Virus record (IMG/VR): IMGVR_UViG_3300017971_007886 | Location: 28,967-92,966 of that record | Length of the DNA stretch: 64,000 nt | Strand: one strand, 5' to 3' | Source: a virus | Shown: in pieces, positions 49,181-57,802 of the stretch | Layout of the letters: each line of letters opens with the position of its first letter | Numbering within the stretch: position 1 is the first letter of the stretch | Notes under the pieces: generated by a model | What the model was told of the DNA's origin: nothing | The model's input: the letters and a program-made list of their open reading frames with translations, nothing else | Databases searched by the model: none | Program-made: the position numbers and the translations under genes

Positions 49181-52100
49181 ATGGCAGACTATATCAAGGA
49201 CAGTTTCGTAGAGAGCAACCGATTCTCCAAGGTACTCTTCCAGCGTGCCAAGGATGTCATCGACTTTGAGCTGAACGAACTTCAAGACGACATCCGTGTG
49301 AAGATGTATCGCTCGATCATGGGCGTGGGCGGCCACGGAAGCCCGGACAATGGGTGCTTTATCGAGGCCACCGGAGCGGCCAACCAGGTCAACATCAAGG
49401 CGGGCAACTTCGACATCCACGGTGTCCAGTTGGTGTTCCCCTCTGACACCGTGTTCAGCTCCCTGACGACCAACCCCGGTCCTGGTAGTCGAACTGACAT
49501 CATCTACATGAGCTTGACTGAGACCGAGGTTCCAGACCCGGAACAGGTCACCGAGCTTGGCGAGACCACTCGCCGTCGTCAGATCGTCGTAGCCTTTGGT
49601 GTGGCCGAGGGCGTGGCGATTCCTACCGACAGCGCCACAGGCATCTGGGAGGGTGGTACCAAGTACGTGGCCTTGGCCGAGATCACACGGGCTGCTGGTG
49701 TGGCCGCCATCACTCAGGCCAACTGTGCCGACGTTCGTGGCAGACTACCTCGTGCCGCCCAGGATATGTTCACCGAGAAGGACCAGTCCACTACCGCGAA
49801 GCGGTCCAAAGTCATCGTGCAGGCGCTTGACGCGGAGACGGCCTCGAATCCCCAACTTGGTGTGCGGCAGGAGGGCGGTTCCCTCGCGTTCTACGTTGAC
49901 CGAGAGGGCAACATCGTGGCCAGTGGCGACTTGAACTTCAGCGGGCAGGTCCAGAACTCCATTGTACCCGACACCACCAACGCCCACGACCTGGGGTCTT
50001 CTGGCAACCGATTCCGAAACCTCTACATCTCAGGGGACATCTTTGTTGGTGACTCCGAGTTCGACATGCACACCATCAAGGGTGACTTCCAGGTGCAGGA
50101 CAATGCTTCTCAACCGGCGTTGGACGTTGATGGGAGCACTGGCTCTGTCGGTATTGGTGGGGCATATGAGTCTGGTCAAGACCTTGTTGTGCATGGCTAC
50201 TCCAAGTTCAAAGACCGAATCTGGATGGAAGATGATGTTGCTGTCATCCGGTACCTGCGTGAAACACCTATAGCGGTTACCGCTGGTGGTCTGTGGAGAG
50301 AGGTGCTGGACGGTGGTGACTGGCGTATGGATGAGAATACGGCAGCCGGTAGTGACTTCTCCACCAGGCTCCAATGGATGTCTACAGATCGGGCGAACAG
50401 TCACATGAAGTTTGGGACAACCATTGTCCCCGAAACCGACGACAGCCTCGACCTCGGTGTATCTGGTGCGCAGTGGCGTGACCTCTACCTCGATGGCACT
50501 GCCTACATCGACACCTTGTCGTTGAGCACGACCGCAGGCGAAGGTGTGGCGACAGATTTGGTACCTACTGTGGACGAAGGTTCCAACCTTGGAAGCTCTG
50601 CGTACCGGTGGAACTCGCTCTACGTTGGTAGTGGGTCCATCCACATGGGCGACGGGGTAGTCAACGACGTGCTCCTCCACTTCTCCTCTGGGAATCCCCA
50701 GCTCGTCATGGATTCGACGGACTGGTTCCAGTACAACCGAACCAGCAACCTCTTCTCCTGGGCGATTGCGAATGTTGAGTACGCATCGCTTGACGCCAGT
50801 GAGTTCACGGTCAAGGGGAACATCCTCCCGTGGTCTGATGACACCTATGACCTCGGGTCTCCTTCGCAACAGTTCGCCAACATCTACGCACAGAACATCG
50901 CGTTCTCTGGCGACCTCACTCCTGAGTTCGATACTACGCAGGATCTTGGTTCTGGTTCTCTGCGGTGGTTGGAAGGCCACATTCGTCAGCTCTTCCAGGT
51001 TGAGAAGATCGACGGCCCGAACTCCACCATGGCGTGGGGAGCAGGTTCGATCATTCCCGACGTGAACAACTCTTGGGACATTGGGTCCAGTGCTTACGCC
51101 TGGAAGACGGGGTACTTTGGTACCGATGTCAATATCAGGCGGCAAGACTCTTCCAACGCCCCATTCCTCACCTTGGCCCGCTCCCGCGCTGGTGACACGG
51201 CGGTACAGACGGACGACGTTCTCGGGTACACGTTCTACAGTGGCAAGGGTACTACTGCCTACAAGTATGGTGCCTACATCCTTGGCAAGGCCAAGGAGAA
51301 CTGGTCTGATGCCGCCAACGGTGCCGAGCTTCGCCTTGTCACAACTGCGATTGGCGGGGCTGTCCAGGCGGCGGGTCTTGTGGTTCATGACTCCCAGTCA
51401 GTGTCGATCATCAAGGGGCTACGCATCGGTGCCGAGGACGGTACTGTACCCGCCGACCGTATCGTGTTCGACAATGGTTTTTACCTCGAAGCGAATTGGG
51501 GTGCCGGTAATGACAATTTGATCAACTGGGATGCCAATGACTATATGTGGTATGACCGGTCGGCTGACTACCTCTACATGGTGGTCGCCTCGGACAACAC
51601 CATTCGATTTGGTGCCAGTGAGATTCGCATTTACGAAGACCTGGTACCTGATTCGACCTCGTACACCATCGGTACTTCCAGCAACCGGTTCAACTACGGG
51701 TACTTCAACTACGCCAACGTCTACACGCAGATGAATCTGAGTGGTGGGAAGATCAACTGGACGCCTATAGCTGCTCCAACTGGCTCTGATGGTCTCATGT
51801 ATGTGGAGTCAACCACCCGCAGGTTGAGGATCTACAACAGCAACACGTCTCGATACGAGGCCGCCTCTACGAAGGTGTGTACCTCCACTGACTACAACAA
51901 CAGGACTTCGACGGGGGCGTACACTTCTCAACAGCAAACGGTCAAAGGCGGTACGTTCGCTCTCTACGATAGCGTCCGTCTTCATGCCCACTTCGATTTG
52001 TCCAGCTATTCATCGTCGGGAGGAAACATCACCGTGCAGTTGCGGTGGGCGGGAAATGTCCTGGCCCAAGTGTCCTTCCCCAATGCGTACAGTGGATTCC

Positions 52101-52330
52101 AGGTGTGGCTGGACGCGGTTGGTACGTTCTACGACGTGGACACGTCGGCATACCTCAGTGTTCATGGAAAGGGATACTGGCGAGACTCCGACGTTACAAC
52201 CACTACGGCAGTCTTGTATCGGGGAGGTGCCTACGTCAACATGACGGTGGACCAGATTGTGGACTGTTACATCACAGTGCAGGGGTCTGGAAATTATTAC
52301 CTGAGAGACCTGACTGTGTACGCCGGTTAG
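49181..52330 (+). CDS. long tail fibre protein with DLGSS repeats
   Basis: 1049 residues. The N-terminus (ADYIKDSFVESNRFSKVLFQRAKDVIDFELNELQDD) is a baseplate-binding helical part, followed by a DUF4815-like beta segment. From about residue 265 there are seven spaced motifs of the type D-x-G-S-S-x-x-R-W/F-x-x-L-Y. The C-terminal 150 residues form a separate beta domain with LRIYNSNTSRYEAAST. Trimeric beta-structured fibre for host recognition. Confidence 0.85.
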   Translation: MADYIKDSFVESNRFSKVLFQRAKDVIDFELNELQDDIRVKMYRSIMGVGGHGSPDNGCFIEATGAANQVNIKAGNFDIHGVQLVFPSDTVFSSLTTNPGPGSRTDIIYMSLTETEVPDPEQVTELGETTRRRQIVVAFGVAEGVAIPTDSATGIWEGGTKYVALAEITRAAGVAAITQANCADVRGRLPRAAQDMFTEKDQSTTAKRSKVIVQALDAETASNPQLGVRQEGGSLAFYVDREGNIVASGDLNFSGQVQNSIVPDTTNAHDLGSSGNRFRNLYISGDIFVGDSEFDMHTIKGDFQVQDNASQPALDVDGSTGSVGIGGAYESGQDLVVHGYSKFKDRIWMEDDVAVIRYLRETPIAVTAGGLWREVLDGGDWRMDENTAAGSDFSTRLQWMSTDRANSHMKFGTTIVPETDDSLDLGVSGAQWRDLYLDGTAYIDTLSLSTTAGEGVATDLVPTVDEGSNLGSSAYRWNSLYVGSGSIHMGDGVVNDVLLHFSSGNPQLVMDSTDWFQYNRTSNLFSWAIANVEYASLDASEFTVKGNILPWSDDTYDLGSPSQQFANIYAQNIAFSGDLTPEFDTTQDLGSGSLRWLEGHIRQLFQVEKIDGPNSTMAWGAGSIIPDVNNSWDIGSSAYAWKTGYFGTDVNIRRQDSSNAPFLTLARSRAGDTAVQTDDVLGYTFYSGKGTTAYKYGAYILGKAKENWSDAANGAELRLVTTAIGGAVQAAGLVVHDSQSVSIIKGLRIGAEDGTVPADRIVFDNGFYLEANWGAGNDNLINWDANDYMWYDRSADYLYMVVASDNTIRFGASEIRIYEDLVPDSTSYTIGTSSNRFNYGYFNYANVYTQMNLSGGKINWTPIAAPTGSDGLMYVESTTRRLRIYNSNTSRYEAASTKVCTSTDYNNRTSTGAYTSQQQTVKGGTFALYDSVRLHAHFDLSSYSSSGGNITVQLRWAGNVLAQVSFPNAYSGFQVWLDAVGTFYDVDTSAYLSVHGKGYWRDSDVTTTTAVLYRGGAYVNMTVDQIVDCYITVQGSGNYYLRDLTVYAG
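49978..51710 (+). repeat. seven fibre motif repeats (DLGSSxxRW type)
   Basis: Repeats start near 49985, 50445, 50580, 50845, 50940, 51070 and 51665. Distances are uneven, so they mark turns between beta segments and not simple tandem duplication. DNA similarity between copies is low, so they are old. Confidence 0.7.
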
Positions 52331-52371
52331 TGGTATGCAGTCCTAAACCAAAGCCCTAGAAGGAGTCAGAA

Positions 52372-52911
52372 ATGCAGAAGAAGGAATTGCCACAACACAT
52401 TGCCAACAAGGTTCTCAACGAGCTGGTCAACTCGGAGCCCCATGAGTTGGACGAGTTGGAGAAGAAGCTGTTGGGAGAGAACTCTGGGTTCTCCCAGCGA
52501 ATCTCCAATCTGGATTCTCAGATCAAGCATCACCAGAATCAGATCGAACAACTCACCGTGGCCAAACACAAGCTCGAAGGGAAGGCCGAGTACGTGATGA
52601 CGATGGCCGTCGAGCACCGTTGGGAGCGTACCAGTAACGTGGATGCGCCTGACGACCCCAGCCTTGGGGCGGGACCGCTGCCCGGAGAACGCCGAGTAGG
52701 TGTTCCTACCAAGGATGGGGAGGTGCAGCCTGATGGCGCTATGAAAAGTAAACGGCCTGCCAGTGACGGAGTGCCCAGCGGACATCGTGATCAAGCGGAC
52801 AAAGGGCGAATCGAACCAGCCATCGCCAGAGACCAGGAGCGAACGACGGCTGAAACGAAAGCTCCTCAACAAGGCCAAGAAGAAGCAGGCCAGGAAAGCG
52901 CGGTAGCCTGA
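52372..52911 (+). CDS. coiled-coil protein, C-terminal frame uncertain
   Basis: 179 residues as read. ATG 52372 follows AAGGAG. Residues 1-85 are a clear coiled coil (ELEKKLLGENSGFSQRISNLDSQIKHHQNQIEQL). Up to base 52740 codons mostly end in G/C. After 52745 this frame loses that bias (roughly half G/C) while the +1 frame gains it, so the real gene may end or shift there. Possibly a fibre assembly or tail-linked helper; function unknown. Confidence 0.55.
   Translation: MQKKELPQHIANKVLNELVNSEPHELDELEKKLLGENSGFSQRISNLDSQIKHHQNQIEQLTVAKHKLEGKAEYVMTMAVEHRWERTSNVDAPDDPSLGAGPLPGERRVGVPTKDGEVQPDGAMKSKRPASDGVPSGHRDQADKGRIEPAIARDQERTTAETKAPQQGQEEAGQESAVA
52763..52906 (+). CDS. possible basic small protein in alternative frame
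   Basis: From GTG 52763 this frame encodes 47 residues (MTECPADIVIKRTKGESNQP ... NKAKKKQARKAR). The open frame begins after TGA 52742-52744. Third positions are about three-quarters G/C, as in firm genes, whereas the overlapping frame is near half. No clear SD is seen. It could be an independent gene or be reached by a +1 shift around ATG AAA A. Similar Lys-rich tails occur elsewhere in this phage. Confidence 0.4.
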   Translation: MTECPADIVIKRTKGESNQPSPETRSERRLKRKLLNKAKKKQARKAR

Positions 52912-53507
52912 TGTTCTATCCGCCAACCGCCCCGGAGCTGAAGGCCGTGATGCGCCAGAAGGGGTACACGGTCTTTGGTGGCGGCCAGCAACCCTACGAT
53001 CTGAACCTCTTTGGGGTTCGGACGAAGGACATGCAGGCCAACACCTTCAATGACTGGATCGGCGTCATGTACTTGCTCGAAGGAGTGTGGTCCATGTTCG
53101 CCTTCCCAGGTACGACGGACCCAGGGACGTACTGGCGGAAGCATCCCATGAACGTGGCGGGTACTGCCCTGTTGAAACCGGGGCAGTACCGTGGTGCGTT
53201 CAAGGTCGGCGTTCACAAGGACTACTCAGCGTTGCAGCAGAACAGCGAGTTGCCGGTCTACCGCGACGCTGACCGTGATGATGTGTTGTTCACCGACGAA
53301 CACAGTGTCCAGAAGGGCATGTTCGGGATCAACCTTCATCGAGCCTCTGCGACTCACCCGAGTCTCAAGGTGGACAAGTGGTCGGCAGGATGCCAGGTAC
53401 TTCAAGACCCGATGCACTTCGCGTTTCTCATGGCGTTGTGCAAGCGGGCGGCGAACATCTGGGGGAACTCGTTCACGTACACTCTGCTGACTGAAAGTGA
53501 CTTTTGA
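52911..53507 (+). CDS. putative lysin, L,D-transpeptidase-like
   Basis: 198 residues, ATG 52911 in TGATG. FGINLHRAS (138-146) and KWSAGCQVL (156-164) give a His ... S-x-G-C arrangement like the active site of YkuD-type L,D-transpeptidase folds, and a known phage family of cell-wall enzymes has the same WSAGCQV end. It would act on peptidoglycan. It precedes a signal-bearing membrane protein, which is consistent with a lysis cassette. Catalysis is unproven. Confidence 0.65.
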   Translation: MFYPPTAPELKAVMRQKGYTVFGGGQQPYDLNLFGVRTKDMQANTFNDWIGVMYLLEGVWSMFAFPGTTDPGTYWRKHPMNVAGTALLKPGQYRGAFKVGVHKDYSALQQNSELPVYRDADRDDVLFTDEHSVQKGMFGINLHRASATHPSLKVDKWSAGCQVLQDPMHFAFLMALCKRAANIWGNSFTYTLLTESDF

Positions 53508-53520
53508 AAGGAGAAAGACC

Positions 53521-54075
53521 ATGAAACGGTTTCTACTCGTAGCAATTCTGATCGGCGGTGTCCTGGTCCCTACCAGTGCCTTTTCCCAAGATCCTGCCCC
53601 TCCAGCAGAGGCAGTGACCGAGACGGCCCAACCAGCCGCCCCGGCCCCGGCAGAGGCGGTGAAACCAGCCCCAGAGCCTTCCAAGGAGGCTGTGGCGGCC
53701 CTGGAGGATGGACAGGTTACGCCCGAGGAGGTACCTGGTACCATCGCTATCTTGGTGAAGGCGATCAAGGACAAGAACTGGAAGGTACTCGTCAGCACCA
53801 TCCTCATGTTGATCATCTTCTTCGCCAATACGTTCCTGCTCAAGTTCCTGAGTGCGGACGCAAAGAAGAACGCCATCCCGTGGATCACCGTGGGTACTGC
53901 CACACTGCTCTTGTTCGCGGGTACCCTCGCGGCGGGAGGTAGTTGGTGGGACGCCCTCAACGATGGCTTCATTACCGGTGCGGCGGCCTCTGGTCTGTGG
54001 TCCCTAGTTGGGAAGCACGTACTGAAGAGGTTCACGGCCAAGGCCGAAGAGAAGCCGAAACCTGCCGAGGGCTGA
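53521..54075 (+). CDS. exported membrane protein, possible holin
   Basis: 184 residues from ATG 53521 (AAAGGAG). An N-terminal signal peptide (MKRFLLVAILIGGVLVPTSAFS) is followed by a Pro/Ala/Glu linker (25-70) and two or three hydrophobic helices (VLVSTILMLIIFFANTFLLKFL, WITVGTATLLLFAGTLAAGG). The C-terminus is charged. Its position after the putative lysin suggests a holin or lysis helper. The topology is seen in the sequence; the role is inferred. Confidence 0.65.
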   Translation: MKRFLLVAILIGGVLVPTSAFSQDPAPPAEAVTETAQPAAPAPAEAVKPAPEPSKEAVAALEDGQVTPEEVPGTIAILVKAIKDKNWKVLVSTILMLIIFFANTFLLKFLSADAKKNAIPWITVGTATLLLFAGTLAAGGSWWDALNDGFITGAAASGLWSLVGKHVLKRFTAKAEEKPKPAEG

Positions 54076-54076
54076 C

Positions 54077-54379
54077 ATGGACGCCTCTGGGTGGGTCATT
54101 CTGGGCCTCTGCGTTGGCTGGGGCCTCACCGCCTTGGGTCTCGCCATGTGGGTCAAAGCCCGTGGCGAGGCCCTGGACAAGGCCGCTCAGTCTCTCTGTA
54201 AGAAGGACCGAGCAATCGAGAACCTACAACGCCGCCTCAAGGAGATGGCCGAGCAACGTAGGTTGGAGGGACTGAGTGATGCGGACGCTCTCGCTGACTT
54301 TAACTCTCGTGATGATCCTGACCATGCCCACGGTGGCGATGGCCAAGGGGATCATCCTGTTGAAGGGGACAAAGATTGA
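54077..54379 (+). CDS. Rz-like inner-membrane spanin candidate
   Basis: 100 residues. One N-terminal membrane helix (GWVILGLCVGWGLTALGLAMWV), then a coiled-coil-like KKDRAIENLQRRLKEMAEQRRL and a hydrophilic Asp/His/Gly tail. This is the layout of an i-spanin. It overlaps the next gene by 101 bases in another frame, which is common for Rz/Rz1 pairs. The tail is probably less constrained. Confidence 0.55.
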   Translation: MDASGWVILGLCVGWGLTALGLAMWVKARGEALDKAAQSLCKKDRAIENLQRRLKEMAEQRRLEGLSDADALADFNSRDDPDHAHGGDGQGDHPVEGDKD

Positions 54380-54674
54380 GGGCAAGACCCTCGACGATCA
54401 GAAGGAGGAAACGGTTCTCCAGCTAGAGCTGGACGCGACCCGGTTCCTGATCGAACGGGATGACATCGACCACTACAACCTCGTCGAGAAGAAGCTCCTC
54501 AACTGCGAGGGCGACCTCTCGAAGTGTCAGACGACGGCGTGCGAGTGCAAGCCGGTGGAGAAGCCAGGGTTCCTCGATTCAATCGGACTCCCAGGCATCG
54601 TCACAGGGGTTGTTGTCCTTGCGGCGGCGTTGTTTGTCGGCGGTGTGGTGGTTGGGGCCAAAGCAGTCAAGTAG
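54279..54674 (+). CDS. exported protein with C-terminal membrane helix
   Basis: 131 residues. ATG 54279, 8 bases after GGAGGG, is preferred over GTG 54276. Signal peptide (MRTLSLTLTLVMILTMPTVAMA), a periplasmic part with five Cys (NCEGDLSKCQTTACECK) and a C-terminal membrane helix (IVTGVVVLAAALFVGGVVVGA). No lipobox is seen, so it is not a standard o-spanin. Its nested start in the spanin-like gene suggests joint function in envelope disruption. Confidence 0.6.
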   Translation: MRTLSLTLTLVMILTMPTVAMAKGIILLKGTKIEGKTLDDQKEETVLQLELDATRFLIERDDIDHYNLVEKKLLNCEGDLSKCQTTACECKPVEKPGFLDSIGLPGIVTGVVVLAAALFVGGVVVGAKAVK

Positions 54675-54680
54675 AGAGTC

Positions 54681-55106
54681 ATGCGCCTACGGAACCTCGT
54701 CTCAGCCTCCGACCTGGCAATCGTCCAGAACCCGAAGTCGTTCGAGGCTGATTGTCTTGGTACGGATGTCGTAGGGGATTTCGTCTACGTCACTGGCGAT
54801 GTGATCGCCACTCGGAAGCAAGTCACCAAGGCCGACATCTCCGACTTTGGCAAGATGCCAGCGGTCGGAATGATCGTCCACAAACCAACTGCGACCACTT
54901 GCACGGTCCAATGGATCGGTGAAGTGGGAGGGGTGTATAATAGTCTGGTGCCGAACCGTGTGTACTACCTTGGAGCAGATGCAAGATTGACCTTGACGCC
55001 CCCAGCGTCGGGAAGTTCGTTGTACGTTCAGAGGGTTGGCATGGCGGTCGGTGCGAGTATAGTGTTGCTGGTACCCAATTTTGCCCTAACCAAGAGGAGC
55101 GCATAA
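54681..55106 (+). CDS. beta-rich virion-type protein, 141 aa
   Basis: ATG 54681. The DLAIVQNPKSFEADCLGTDVVGDFVYVTGDV and RVYYLGADARLTLTPP segments resemble the C-terminal domain of the fibre at 55556 (ADPVYISSANRIGKAL, TPYYLQAAGGIG), a DUF2190-like beta fold. Probably a small fibre or decoration protein. TAATG couples it to the following gene. A TATAAT at 54936 is coding, not a promoter. Confidence 0.6.
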   Translation: MRLRNLVSASDLAIVQNPKSFEADCLGTDVVGDFVYVTGDVIATRKQVTKADISDFGKMPAVGMIVHKPTATTCTVQWIGEVGGVYNSLVPNRVYYLGADARLTLTPPASGSSLYVQRVGMAVGASIVLLVPNFALTKRSA

Positions 55107-55498
55107 TGCCCAGGAAGAAGCCCGTACAAATGAAGAAGAAGCCCACAGCGATCAAGAAGACGAGGGGTAAGAAGTCCCTGAAGGATGTAGACCCAGATGA
55201 TCACGTTGAGAAGCTGTCCACCGTGGATGCCCTCAACTTCGGGAAGCTCGATGCGGAGGTGCGGAACCACCTTCTCTCGCAGAAGAACATCGAGTACCAG
55301 ATCAATGAGATTCGGATGAACGCCCGAACTCAAATCGCTGCCCTTCAGGATCAGAAGACCCAATCCGAGATGGAGGTGAAGCGCATCTCGGTTGAGTACA
55401 ATGAGTTGGTACAACGGATCGCAGACCGGTTTGGTCTCGACCCGAAGCAAATGGCGGTAGACCCTGACAAAGGTACTGTGAGGGATCTCCGTAAGTAG
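55106..55498 (+). CDS. basic coiled-coil protein, 130 aa
   Basis: Lys-rich start (MPRKKPVQMKKKPTAIKKTRGKK), then a coiled coil (NHLLSQKNIEYQINEIRMNARTQIAALQDQ to ISVEYNELVQRIADRFGLDPK). The ending resembles small phage proteins that accompany fibre genes. Function unknown. A hairpin follows at 55508. Confidence 0.6.
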   Translation: MPRKKPVQMKKKPTAIKKTRGKKSLKDVDPDDHVEKLSTVDALNFGKLDAEVRNHLLSQKNIEYQINEIRMNARTQIAALQDQKTQSEMEVKRISVEYNELVQRIADRFGLDPKQMAVDPDKGTVRDLRK

Positions 55499-55507
55499 TT
55501 CAACCAA

Positions 55508-55536
55508 GCCTCTGGCCGGTGCATCGCCGCCGAGGC
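55508..55536 (+). terminator. hairpin between coiled-coil and fibre genes
   Basis: GCCTC (55508-55512) plus GGC (55514-55516) pair with GCC and GAGGC (55529-55536), with one bulged T and a 12-base loop. No T tract. It may attenuate transcription before the fibre gene or stabilise mRNA ends. Confidence 0.4.
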
Positions 55537-55555
55537 CAAGAAAGGAAGGAAGCAC

Positions 55556-57265
55556 ATGCCAGAGCGCAAACCAATGTTCATGGGTGATGAGGGTTTCCAC
55601 GAGGAAATGGCCATCACCGATTCCATGCAACTCGGTGGTCTCGCGATGGGCGGCAACATCGTCATGGCCACCCACAAGATCACGGGATTGGGAGCGGCCA
55701 CGGCTGACAACGATGCCCTTGCCTATGGCCAGGCGGGAGGTAACCTCGCCGGGTTGAGCATCGACACCAATCCCTTGACGATGGGGAGCCAGAAGATCAC
55801 TGGCCTCGCGGCTGGTCAAGATCCGGGCGATGCCGTCAACAAAGGACAGCTAGACGCAGCGGTCCAAGGGTTTACCTGGAAAGACCCGGTTGCTGTCCTC
55901 AAGATGGTCAACGACTCGGATGCTGGTGGTACTCCACCGACCGCTGGCCAAGTGGGCGAAGCCCGCGTGGTCAACAACTGGGGCGGCGGCTTCACCGATG
56001 GCGACATTGTGGAGTGGAGCGGGTCGGCCTGGGTTGTGATCGTCGATGAGGGTGGTGCAGGCGAGCCGCCTGACGGTACCCGTGTGGTCGTCAATGGCAC
56101 CCCCGGTGGTTCGTTCACCGGGTACGCTGGTCAGATTGGTCAGTACGATGCGACCGGGAACTCCTGGTCCTTCTATGATCCGGCTGACGGTGATGCCGTC
56201 CTCGTTGCGGGCGAGAACAGCCTGTACGAGAACAATGGCTACGTTTGGGATGATCCTGCGACCTCGTGGATTCAGTTCACGGGTGCCGGTCAGATCATTG
56301 CAGGCGACGGTCTCTCCAAGGATGGGAACACCCTGGATGTGAACGCTGGCGATGGTATCTCCATCGTCGGGGATCGCGTCACGGTGGACCTGGAGACCAC
56401 CAACCCCAGCTTGGCCTTGACCGGGACCACCCCGGACAAGACCCTCGACGTGAAGAAAGGCGACGGGCTCACCTCTGATGCCAACGGTCTCAAGGTGGAT
56501 CTCGAAGACGCTTCCCTTCGCCTCGTGGGAACGAGCCCTGATGCCCAACTCGGAGTCAATCCGGGCGACGGTATCAGCATCGACGCCACCTACGGTGTGC
56601 AGGTTGATCTCACCGCCACCAATCCGGGCCTGGAGTTGACGGGTACTTCTCCCAACAAGACCTTGCAGGCCAAGGTCGATGGTGCCCACGGTATCATTCG
56701 GGCAGCCAGTGGTTTGGAGATCGAGATCGACGACACTCCCGACACCTTGGACGTTGATGCTGACGGTCTCAAGGTTGTTGGTGTGCCGTTGAACTTCAAG
56801 GTCAACGACGTGGCTACCAGTGCCAACGTCACGGCGGCGAACCTCGACGAGCTGACGGGAGGAGGTAGTACCTCTCTCCACAGCCACGCGGGGTCTGATG
56901 CTGCTGAACGTGTGGAGCGTGCCCATGCCGTGGATGAAGCGGTCGCAGTTGCCGATCCTGTCTACATCTCCTCGGCCAACCGAATCGGAAAGGCCCTGGC
57001 GAACAACAATGCCAAGGCCCGCACCATCGGTGTGGCGCGTACTGCTCAGAGTACCGTTGGTCAGAACAGCGACATCGTGCATCACGGTCTCGCCATCGGA
57101 ATCCTGAGTGGGGCGACTCCGGGTACTCCGTACTACTTGCAAGCTGCCGGTGGTATCGGTACCTCGTTGCCCGGTGCCAGCAACCGTGTGATTCAGATGG
57201 GTGTTGCATATGACACCGATGACCTCTGGGTCCAAATCCATGACTATGGCAAGAAGGCTGCGTAG
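55556..57265 (+). CDS. tail fibre protein with repeated GTSPDK modules
   Basis: 569 residues from ATG 55556 (AAGGAAGG). The N-terminus has two HKITGLGAATADNDALAYGQ-like units (KITGL...D-A-x-x-x-GQ), typical of fibre attachment regions. Residues 240-400 contain three copies of a unit of about 40 residues around L-x-LTGT(S/T)P-x-KTL. The end is a DUF2190-like beta domain. Host recognition or a side fibre is likely. Confidence 0.75.
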   Translation: MPERKPMFMGDEGFHEEMAITDSMQLGGLAMGGNIVMATHKITGLGAATADNDALAYGQAGGNLAGLSIDTNPLTMGSQKITGLAAGQDPGDAVNKGQLDAAVQGFTWKDPVAVLKMVNDSDAGGTPPTAGQVGEARVVNNWGGGFTDGDIVEWSGSAWVVIVDEGGAGEPPDGTRVVVNGTPGGSFTGYAGQIGQYDATGNSWSFYDPADGDAVLVAGENSLYENNGYVWDDPATSWIQFTGAGQIIAGDGLSKDGNTLDVNAGDGISIVGDRVTVDLETTNPSLALTGTTPDKTLDVKKGDGLTSDANGLKVDLEDASLRLVGTSPDAQLGVNPGDGISIDATYGVQVDLTATNPGLELTGTSPNKTLQAKVDGAHGIIRAASGLEIEIDDTPDTLDVDADGLKVVGVPLNFKVNDVATSANVTAANLDELTGGGSTSLHSHAGSDAAERVERAHAVDEAVAVADPVYISSANRIGKALANNNAKARTIGVARTAQSTVGQNSDIVHHGLAIGILSGATPGTPYYLQAAGGIGTSLPGASNRVIQMGVAYDTDDLWVQIHDYGKKAA

Positions 57266-57280
57266 TCTCTGAGGTGAAGG

Positions 57281-57802
57281 ATGGATCGGGTTCAGGTACT
57301 CAAGCGTGAAACGGCTGACCTAGGTGGTGATCCGTTTGACGAGCAGCCCTGGCCCGAGCCCATCCAGCCCCAGGAGGATGCCGTCGAGGTTGCTGGTGTC
57401 TATTTTCAGGATGCCAGCAATCGCGACGAGTCCACCCTCATCGACCGTAATGGCGATGACATGCAGTTCAAGGACGGGAACAATCCTACACCCGTCACGC
57501 TGACAGACCTCCTCGGGGCCGCTGGTGCCCATGAGACGATCAACTCTCTGGTCCACAATCTCTCAGAGACGATGTACCAGGAGATCACTCGCACGGGTGG
57601 GCGTGTCAGCGGGGTTGTGTGGTGGGCGAACAGCGGCAAGACGCTGAAGATACGAGAACTGAGTCTCACCCGTACTGCCGGGAAGGTCTCGTCTGTGGTG
57701 CTCACCCAGTACGACGACTCCGGTACCCTGATTCAAACGCTGACCGGTACTGTCAATCGAGTGGGCGGTCGGGTGGCCAACATTGAATGGGTGGAGACAT
57801 GA
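57281..57802 (+). CDS. fibre-associated hypothetical protein, 173 aa
   Basis: ATG 57281 behind GAGGTGAAGG. Residues 35-85 read as a short segment that labels fibre heads (VAGVYFQDASNRDESTLIDRNG), and the rest is beta (GVVWWANSGKTLKIRELSLTRT). Overlaps the next gene by ATGA. Likely a fibre accessory or structural protein, by context only. Confidence 0.55.
   Translation: MDRVQVLKRETADLGGDPFDEQPWPEPIQPQEDAVEVAGVYFQDASNRDESTLIDRNGDDMQFKDGNNPTPVTLTDLLGAAGAHETINSLVHNLSETMYQEITRTGGRVSGVVWWANSGKTLKIRELSLTRTAGKVSSVVLTQYDDSGTLIQTLTGTVNRVGGRVANIEWVET

Noticed and set aside
49978-51710. Spaced repeats that could suggest a CRISPR-like array
   Set aside because: Repeats are coding, uneven in distance and diverged in DNA. 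They are fibre motifs.
54936-54941. TATAAT as a promoter
   Set aside because: It lies inside the gene at 54681 (Val-Tyr-Asn codons), with no -35 element and no downstream gene start at a suitable distance.
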